A DNA stretch of 59,658 bases from a virus: IMG/VR virus record IMGVR_UViG_3300047994_000202, positions 1 through 59,658 of that record, one strand, 5' to 3'. The position numbers and the translations under genes were made by a program. Below, in pieces: positions 54,625 through 59,658 of this stretch (position 1 is the first letter of the stretch; each line of letters opens with the position of its first letter). The notes beneath the pieces were generated by a model. That model was not told the DNA's origin. It made no database searches and saw only the letters and a program-made list of their open reading frames with translations.

Positions 54625-54951
54625 ATGGAAACAATTACACTTAAAGACAATCCCAAACTCGCTTCCATTGTGCGCTTGGTCAGTCGAAAGCACAAGGCGT
54701 TCCTGTCCAAACAGGATCATGTGGTGCTGTCTGGTACTGCCTGGGACGGTGGAAGTCGATCTTCATACTTCAAGATCCACATCGAAAGTCTGGCAGTCGA
54801 AGCCATGCCGCATTACGCTCCTGTCCAGTTCGGAGGAGAAGTTACTAAGCCTATGGCTATCGATCCCGGCTACGCAATCGTGGAGGCGGGCATTTTCTGT
54901 GGTAAACCGGCTACTCCGTCCGTTTACATTCGTAAAGATCAAGTTCTTTAA
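54625..54951 (+). CDS. Hypothetical protein
   Basis: 108 aa from ATG 54625. V-V-L-S-G-T-A-W-D-G-G-S-R-S-S-Y pattern recurs in small phage proteins; beta-rich. No function known. Confidence 0.68.
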   Translation: METITLKDNPKLASIVRLVSRKHKAFLSKQDHVVLSGTAWDGGSRSSYFKIHIESLAVEAMPHYAPVQFGGEVTKPMAIDPGYAIVEAGIFCGKPATPSVYIRKDQVL

Positions 54952-54969
54952 TTTTTCAAAGGAGTTATC

Positions 54970-55284
54970 ATGTCTGACTTGCGCCAGGCTATTCCGATGA
55001 TTTTTGAACGGTTTGACTTTGAAAAGGTTCAAAGGGTCATGGAATTTTTGAACTGGACTTGGGCCAACGAAGGTGGCGTTCCATCAATCGCAAGTTTGAA
55101 GACCACAGCACGTGATTTGCTCGAAGATTGTGTGATTGACTTTGAAGGGCAAGGTCGCCCGAAGAGCGGCACGAGTTTTTCTACCGGTGGATTCGAAGCT
55201 TACATCGAATACCATGAACGTGGAAAGCCCCGGCTTCATCTTCTTTTCTACGTGGACACTGCCAGTTCGACTGGAGCATACTAA
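54970..55284 (+). CDS. Hypothetical protein
   Basis: 104 aa after AAAGGAG. Helical first half (W-x-W-A-N-E-G-G-V-P-S), G-x-S-F-S-T-G-G-F beta second half. Conserved in phages as far as I can judge; role unknown. Confidence 0.68.
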   Translation: MSDLRQAIPMIFERFDFEKVQRVMEFLNWTWANEGGVPSIASLKTTARDLLEDCVIDFEGQGRPKSGTSFSTGGFEAYIEYHERGKPRLHLLFYVDTASSTGAY

Positions 55285-55297
55285 TTCCATAAAGTGC

Positions 55298-55326
55298 TTG
55301 ACAGCACCAGACGATCAGCGCATAAT
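55298..55326 (+). promoter_or_regulatory. Repeated promoter-leader module
   Basis: TTGACA, 17-base spacer, CATAAT, leader ACAAACATTGCAACACAGGAGC. Confidence 0.9.
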
Positions 55327-55353
55327 ACAAACATTGCAACACAGGAGCCAATC

Positions 55354-55551
55354 GTGCCCAAAGATTCAGTTTCCAACCAGTACCACAAGGGCGACCTAAT
55401 CGCTGACTTCACGGTGGGTCGCACTTACGCCCGTGAGATCCTGGATCCGGATGGCGACTGCATCTGCCACGTGATCGAAGATCGCGACGCCGAGAAGACC
55501 ACCCCGGGCAACACGGCGGCCGATGCCCTGCTGTCGCACCTCAACCGCTAA
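55354..55551 (+). CDS. Hypothetical protein
   Basis: 65 aa from GTG 55354, eight bases after CAGGAG. Acidic; C-I-C-H near the middle. Confidence 0.6.
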   Translation: MPKDSVSNQYHKGDLIADFTVGRTYAREILDPDGDCICHVIEDRDAEKTTPGNTAADALLSHLNR

Positions 55552-55561
55552 GGGATTCGCA

Positions 55562-55804
55562 ATGTTTGCATCAGTTGGCGAGATGGTGGATCAAATCCAA
55601 GCCTACAACAATGTGACCAAGAGGGCCGGATTTGTATCGAATGGCGGCGGCATCAAGCCCTGGTCAAATCGTTACACGGGCCCGAAAGGGCACAATGTCG
55701 ACATCCGCGGATCCGATTGGACTCTTTACAGTCCAGTTGGCGAAGAGATGGCTACAGGAAAGACACCCACCGAACTGAAATGGTGCCTGCTTCTGGCAGT
55801 GTGA
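55562..55804 (+). CDS. Hypothetical protein
   Basis: 80 aa from ATG 55562. Beta-rich with N-G-G-G-I-K-P-W-S-N-R-Y. No family recognised. Confidence 0.62.
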   Translation: MFASVGEMVDQIQAYNNVTKRAGFVSNGGGIKPWSNRYTGPKGHNVDIRGSDWTLYSPVGEEMATGKTPTELKWCLLLAV

Positions 55805-55809
55805 ACATT

Positions 55810-56085
55810 ATGAGCCTCCAAGCACTCCTCCATCGCTACATCGACCAGGAAAGCCTTACCAGCTTCGAGGGCCAACGCGGAGTGAAGAACTTCGCCAAGC
55901 TGGTGAATGCCCTGGGCTACTCCGACTCCATCAATCGCTACGGGCAAATGGCCGGTGGAGCCTGCCTGGGCGACATCTTCGTATTCCTGGAGGACAATTC
56001 GGGCGCAATCGAGGCTCTAGTCGAATGGGTCGGCAGCCAAAACTCCCCGGAATGGATCGAAACGCTGGGTGATCAAGTCATCTGA
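55810..56085 (+). CDS. Hypothetical protein
   Basis: 91 aa from ATG 55810 (GTG 55801 possible, giving a GTGA overlap). Contains F-A-K-L-V-N-A-L-G-Y and G-A-C-L-G-D-I-F-V-F-L-E-D-N-S-G-A, a pattern common in phage hypothetical proteins. Confidence 0.68.
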   Translation: MSLQALLHRYIDQESLTSFEGQRGVKNFAKLVNALGYSDSINRYGQMAGGACLGDIFVFLEDNSGAIEALVEWVGSQNSPEWIETLGDQVI

Positions 56086-56123
56086 GCTGGTCCGACGGAT
56101 CCAAAAACTAAACAGAGATCAAA

Positions 56124-56228
56124 ATGAATCTAACAATCTTTTTCATTCTTGCCCTGATTGCTTTTGTTACAGGGCATTTCATTCTCGGAATCATTTTGAT
56201 GTTTTTTGCAATCTACGTGAATGTATAA
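56124..56228 (+). CDS. Membrane microprotein
   Basis: 34 aa, almost entirely hydrophobic with one Gly-His break; one or two spans. Confidence 0.5.
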   Translation: MNLTIFFILALIAFVTGHFILGIILMFFAIYVNV

Positions 56229-56229
56229 A

Positions 56230-56391
56230 ATGAAATTCAATCTTAAAATTTCTCTGATTGTTTCAATCGGTTTATTTCTTTTTCAATTATTGTCTGGTGC
56301 TGCACTAGCATTCTCTGCAGCAAATTTCGTAGTGACATTCATTCTCTGCCTGGCTCTGTGCATGATAATCGACTGGATGAATAAGTTGTGA
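56230..56391 (+). CDS. Two-span membrane microprotein
   Basis: 53 aa; spans about 7-27 and 31-48. One base after the previous stop and GTGA overlap with the next gene. Confidence 0.55.
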   Translation: MKFNLKISLIVSIGLFLFQLLSGAALAFSAANFVVTFILCLALCMIIDWMNKL

Positions 56392-56591
56392 CAACCAGTA
56401 TTAACGAATTCTACTCTTTGGTAGCCGGAGTCTACGGATTAGTTGTACTTGTTGTTTCACTCTTTTCCTATTTCGCAATCGGACTTCCGTTTTTCTGGTC
56501 TGCGCTCTATATAACAATTCTTCTTTCACCCGGTATTACAATTTCAATGTTAGCCGGACTGATATTTTATCGTAGTCGCGTCCATAGATAA
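56388..56591 (+). CDS. Two-span membrane microprotein
   Basis: 67 aa from GTG 56388; spans about 9-31 and 36-60, basic C-terminus (R-S-R-V-H-R). Third of three coupled membrane microproteins. Confidence 0.58.
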   Translation: MTTSINEFYSLVAGVYGLVVLVVSLFSYFAIGLPFFWSALYITILLSPGITISMLAGLIFYRSRVHR

Positions 56592-56600
56592 TCTTATCTA

Positions 56601-56855
56601 ATGGCCTTATTCGACGTAATCAAGTATCCAATTAGTATTCCTCCCACTGCGGAGGAATTCGCCGTTCTACCCTATAAACTTTATAAGATATGGATTGAAC
56701 ATCCAGATAATTCATGGAGTATAACGCATGATGACACACGGTTTGATAGATTGTGGGTATCAAAATGGATGAACATAAACAACTCGGAGATGGAAGAAGA
56801 AATAAAAAAAGACATTGCACTACTTAGAAAAATTATTAAGGAATATGAAGAATGA
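56601..56855 (+). CDS. Family B protein 1
   Basis: 84 aa. N-terminus A-L-F-D-V-I-K-Y-P-I-S-I-P-P-T shared with the following genes; the rest is acidic and helical, ending L-R-K-I-I-K-E-Y-E. ATGA overlap to copy 2. Function unknown. Confidence 0.7.
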   Translation: MALFDVIKYPISIPPTAEEFAVLPYKLYKIWIEHPDNSWSITHDDTRFDRLWVSKWMNINNSEMEEEIKKDIALLRKIIKEYEE

Positions 56856-57079
56856 GCTTGTTCGATGTAATCAAGTATCCGTTCTTACCAGGACAAAATT
56901 TTCGTGATGTAGGACTCACCCTGCCTCAAAATATAAGAATGGCTTTTTATACCCATCCAGAATATATATCAGATATGGAGTTAGCTTACTGTTTCGGGAT
57001 AGTATTTCATAGAAATTTAGAACATAATAACAATCTTCTTAAAAAAGTTATACTCGAATGGGAAGGACCCGAAGAATGA
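56852..57079 (+). CDS. Family B protein 2
   Basis: 75 aa; S-L-F-D-V-I-K-Y-P start, C-terminal L-L-K-K-V-I-L-E-W-E similar in layout to copy 1; middle unrelated by eye. Confidence 0.7.
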   Translation: MSLFDVIKYPFLPGQNFRDVGLTLPQNIRMAFYTHPEYISDMELAYCFGIVFHRNLEHNNNLLKKVILEWEGPEE

Positions 57080-57366
57080 GCTTATTCGATAATGTTCGAT
57101 CAAAAGAAGCACCAAGCGAATTAAAGCTAATGGTGCTTCTTAAATACGGTTCTCCATATCCGAATTTCAACGAATTTCTAGATTCTATTCCATCTGTGGT
57201 AGTAAGAGAAGCCTATAAAGACTTAGCACAATCTTATTATGATTATAATTTTCAAAAAATAAGGGAAACTCTTACTATCATGCTAGAGAACCCAGCCGAC
57301 AGAGATAGAGCAGCCAAAGTGCTAATGAATAGACTTTTTGAATATCATATGCTTACACCAATATGA
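57076..57366 (+). CDS. Family B protein 3 (divergent)
   Basis: 96 aa from ATG 57076. S-L-F-D-N-V-R-S start keeps only the first four family residues; long helical body with K-V-L-M-N-R-L-F-E-Y near the end. Confidence 0.65.
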   Translation: MSLFDNVRSKEAPSELKLMVLLKYGSPYPNFNEFLDSIPSVVVREAYKDLAQSYYDYNFQKIRETLTIMLENPADRDRAAKVLMNRLFEYHMLTPI

Positions 57367-57596
57367 GCTTATTCGATGTAATCAAGTATCCAATTAGTAT
57401 TCCTCCCACTGAGGAACAGATACTATCTCTACCAGAAGATATTATAAGAAAATTCAAATTAATGAATAGATTTGATCCTATCCACACTCCTGAATCTATT
57501 CATTATTGGTTTATAGAACATGGTAGAGAATATGAGCCCGGTTCCCCTTCACTTAAATATATTGAATCACTAAAAAAAATTATTCAGGAATATTAA
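57363..57596 (+). CDS. Family B protein 4
   Basis: 77 aa; N-terminal 15 residues nearly identical to copy 1 at protein and DNA level, then different. Ends L-K-K-I-I-Q-E-Y. Confidence 0.7.
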   Translation: MSLFDVIKYPISIPPTEEQILSLPEDIIRKFKLMNRFDPIHTPESIHYWFIEHGREYEPGSPSLKYIESLKKIIQEY

Positions 57597-57598
57597 GA

Positions 57599-57823
57599 AT
57601 GACTATCTTTCATGTAATCAAGTATCCCGTATCTGACTATTTAGGTGAGAACGGAATTAAAGGTCTTAAAGAAATCAGAACCGACTTACCGGAACTCTAT
57701 AATTCTTGGTTTGATAATCATTGTGCTCCTTATTATAGGAAAAGATTGGATACTGGAGATTTTACCCCTATTAAAATAATAGTCAAGGAACTAAGAAGAA
57801 TGTTATTGGAATACAAAGAATGA
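57599..57823 (+). CDS. Family B protein 5
   Basis: 74 aa; T-I-F-H-V-I-K-Y-P start; C-terminal L-R-R-M-L-L-E-Y-K-E. Confidence 0.7.
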   Translation: MTIFHVIKYPVSDYLGENGIKGLKEIRTDLPELYNSWFDNHCAPYYRKRLDTGDFTPIKIIVKELRRMLLEYKE

Positions 57824-58029
57824 CTATATTCCATGTAATCAAATACTATCCAAGAGGTAATTTAACACAGAAAATCTTTTGGGAAGATATGAATAGATTA
57901 AAAGAAGAACTTCCGACAGAAGTATACGAGCCCTGGAGGAAAAAATACTTCTTAACGCATTCTATGCGTGGTATGGATGCACTAAAAGAAGTTCTTCTAA
58001 ACTATCTTAAAGATAGTAATACAGGATGA
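57820..58029 (+). CDS. Family B protein 6
   Basis: 69 aa; T-I-F-H-V-I-K-Y-Y-P start; C-terminal L-K-E-V-L-L-N-Y-L-K-D. ATGA overlaps on both sides. Confidence 0.7.
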   Translation: MTIFHVIKYYPRGNLTQKIFWEDMNRLKEELPTEVYEPWRKKYFLTHSMRGMDALKEVLLNYLKDSNTG

Positions 58030-58076
58030 ATTTATTTTCGACACTGAAATATCCAATAAGCATCATTCCTGCATGA
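58026..58076 (+). pseudogene. Family B copy 7, truncated
   Basis: Begins N-L-F-S-T-L-K-Y-P-I-S-I-I-P and stops after 16 codons. A short repeat GCATGATGTA sits at the stop, so the array probably ended here by deletion. Confidence 0.7.
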
Positions 58077-59227
58077 TGTAGCATGATGTAGCATTTCTTA
58101 TTAAAAAATAACAATAAACCCCGGTATTCAATAAAAATAAGTGTTGGTATTTTGAGATTAATGATTAATGATATTGACAAGAAAATGGACATAAATGGAA
58201 TGTTATATTACACAAAAATCCTTTAGAAACAACAAGATAAGTGTAGTAATGAATGGATGTAAGTATTGGTAAAGTGATTAGATGAACGTATACGAAAAGA
58301 AAGGATTTCAATGAACCTCTCTCGGCGAGAGAAGAAGGTAGAAAAAGAATCTCACTGAAAATTTCGCAGAGAATTCTCAGAGTCAAGACAGGAAATCTAT
58401 GCAAGATTCTTGCATAGAAATCCTACACAGAATTTGCACCGCGAATTGCTCGCGTATCACAAGCCGCGACTTTCACGTATGCATATAAGCGAACAGTTCA
58501 ATCATCGAAGATCACGTAAGTCATTGATTTTCAATGTCTTAAACGGTGCTAAGCCTAAAACAATCTAAGTCGATCTACCGTGAATCCACATAGAAGCAAG
58601 GGGTCAAATCCGCGTTATAGCGTGCTGCAAGCATGATCGACTATACTGCAATGTCTACATAACTGTAGGCCTACACGGTCTCCGTGATAAATAGCATTGT
58701 AGCAGTATAAAAGAAGTTCAATGTAACTTAATAGCGGGCATCAAAACTAGCCCCCGTAGACGAATTTCGATTATATAGCGAAACATTTGCTTGATGTATA
58801 AAGAAGTGAGACTATACACTCGACGGAGTTCAAAGTATAGTGAAAGCGATAAGGTCGCAGCGGGTATTGAGTCCCAGCAGGTCTGTAGCTTCTATTATTG
58901 GTCTTCGTTTACATTGGCGAAGGCCTATCGCCTTTTCTCCTTTCGGTTATCACTAAGAAACGCCATTCATTATGAAAAGAGTATCAAGTGGGTTTCAAAT
59001 TTCAGCCTCGCGCAATGAAATTCTCTGTTACATCTTGTTACAACTTTTACATTTTGTTACATCTTGAGGCTGTGGGATTCGAGGTGCCTCGTAATTGATC
59101 TTGTAGTCTGCAAGCTCAGTTGCGAGGCTGTGTGCTGACCAGGGCAAATGTAACTATTTGTAATTCCGCTTGACGCTCTGGCGGAATGCTAATATAGTAA
59201 CGACTATAAACTTCGCAGGACAAGTAA
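58077..59227. ncRNA. 1.15-kb non-coding region with consecutive hairpins
   Basis: No convincing gene on either strand. AT-rich first third; then hairpins: TGCAAGA/TCTTGCA (about 58400-58415), a cluster at about 58810-58935 with ACTATAC/GTATAGT enclosing ACTC-GACG-GAGT, GCGA-TAAGG-TCGC, and GGTCTTCG/CGAAGGCC. TGTTACA repeats lie at about 59028-59065. Could hold a long RNA, an origin, or a cis control region for the Ala-rich gene. Confidence 0.45.
59028..59068. repeat. TGTTACA direct repeats
   Basis: Three copies of (T)GTTACA with T-rich spacers: TGTTACATC, TGTTACAAC, TGTTACATC. Related GTTACA strings occur in several other intergenic regions. Confidence 0.6.
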
Positions 59228-59658
59228 ATGACCGCCACTAAACTCATTCATGGAACTTTTACTGCCGAAGACATCGATAATCGTTCCGAACGAATAAATC
59301 AATTACCAGTTGATATAAAAGTCAAATGGGCTTGGATGTGTGCCGATGATGTAGTTCATTTGGCGAGTGGGCACAAAAAGGCGGAATATTGCATTGCGCT
59401 TGCAAATAAGTATCGTGACGGAACTGCAAATAATGATCAGGAGTTAAATGCTGCCACGCGCCAGGGTGGCGCCGGTGCCTCCAATGCCTCCAATGCCGCC
59501 TATGCCGCCTATGCTGCCGCTAATGCCGCCTATGCCGCCTATGCCGCCTATGCCGCCTATGCCGCCTATGCCGCTGCCTATGCCCCCGGCCCCGGCGCTG
59601 CGTTCAATGTCAATTATTATGAAAAACTAACTCTATATGCATCATGGCTGAATAAACT
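59228..59658 (+). CDS. Ala/Asn/Tyr-repeat protein, partial (runs off the window)
   Basis: Open from ATG 59228 to the window end without a stop. The head (after the first few residues) is identical in sequence to the gene at 65 for about 68 residues; then the repeat block differs (A-A-Y units dominate, with an inserted R-Q-G-G-A-G), then the conserved tail begins. Joined to bases 60-84 it would give a complete ~151-aa protein. Confidence 0.75.
   Translation, partial: MTATKLIHGTFTAEDIDNRSERINQLPVDIKVKWAWMCADDVVHLASGHKKAEYCIALANKYRDGTANNDQELNAATRQGGAGASNASNAAYAAYAAANAAYAAYAAYAAYAAYAAAYAPGPGAAFNVNYYEKLTLYASWLNK
59480..59590. repeat. Nine-base coding repeats (GCCGCCTAT / GCCGCCAAT)
   Basis: A longer and differently ordered array than at 293-378, dominated by GCCGCCTAT. 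Confidence 0.85.
59600..59658. repeat. Terminal direct repeat, copy 2
   Basis: Identical to bases 1-59; in frame with the Ala-rich gene on both sides. Confidence 0.9.

Noticed and set aside
58800-58960. Second group I intron suspected from ACTATAC...GTATAGT
   Set aside because: P7-like and P8-like pairs are present, but the P3 strand has no room and no flanking split gene exists.
1-59658. CRISPR array
   Set aside because: No series of direct repeats with unique spacers of constant length; the only tandem arrays are nine-base coding repeats.
1-59658. Alternative genetic code (stop reassignment), as in some large phages
   Set aside because: TAG, TGA and TAA each end complete, recognisable proteins, and in-frame stops are not found inside conserved domains.

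Overview
The window reads as part of the non-structural (accessory/early) region of a large tailed phage of a Gram-negative bacterium. Evidence: almost every gene lies on the + strand and is tightly packed, often with ATGA or GTGA stop/start overlaps. Most proteins are under 150 aa. There are tRNAs, homing endonucleases, a split MoxR AAA+/VWA pair, a T4-like set of small proteins and envelope-directed proteins (signal peptides, two lipoproteins, an adhesin-E-like protein, a beta-barrel-like protein, a DD-carboxypeptidase, a SleB hydrolase). No capsid, terminase, tail or polymerase gene is present, so this is not a complete phage. The standard genetic code is used (TAA, TAG and TGA all terminate genes). 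Host assignment beyond 'proteobacterium-like' is inference.

Layout. 1-0.7 kb: tandem copies of an Ala-rich repeat protein; the same gene family occupies the last 430 bp, and the first 59 bases equal the last 59 bases. 0.7-9.8 kb: MoxR ATPase flanked by two homing endonucleases, VWA metallopeptidase-like protein, HNH nuclease and T4-like small proteins. 10-17 kb: secreted proteins, a TnpB 3' remnant, a DD-carboxypeptidase and a run of related small proteins (family A, with a near-C-terminal E-E-x-x-A-x-x-K-L-type motif). 17-25 kb: zinc-binding small proteins, tRNAs, a short TilS next to a CAU tRNA, a SleB hydrolase, a tRNA-Leu(UAA) split by a group I intron, and an L7/L12-like protein. 25.6-27.1 kb: tRNA-like RNAs, then a long structured non-coding stretch holding a hammerhead ribozyme. 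27-35 kb: small proteins, a MESH1-like (p)ppGpp hydrolase candidate and tRNA-Lys. 35-39 kb: AAA+ ATPase, three terminator-ended structured RNAs and a winged-helix protein. 39-56 kb: GC-richer region with an almost identical sigma70-type promoter plus leader in front of most genes (TraR/DksA-like zinc finger, SF1 helicase, Nudix, SprT-like protease, two Cys-His-Asp proteins). 56-58 kb: membrane microproteins, then seven tandem copies of family B (N-terminus M-S-L-F-D-V-I-K-Y-P). 58.1-59.2 kb: non-coding, rich in hairpins.

How it fits together (inference). The genes look like host-takeover and fitness functions: tRNA supply and modification (tRNA set plus TilS), alarmone control (HD hydrolase, TraR-like protein, L7/L12-like domain), envelope changes, and two expanded families of microproteins that could be anti-host or anti-defence factors. 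Family C is a set of three paralogues sharing a helical motif S-V-A-S-A-A-T-H-Y-N. The most unusual material is RNA: a hammerhead ribozyme whose stem III carries a branched domain, a group I intron in a tRNA, tRNA-like genes that do not fold canonically, and several orphan structured RNAs.
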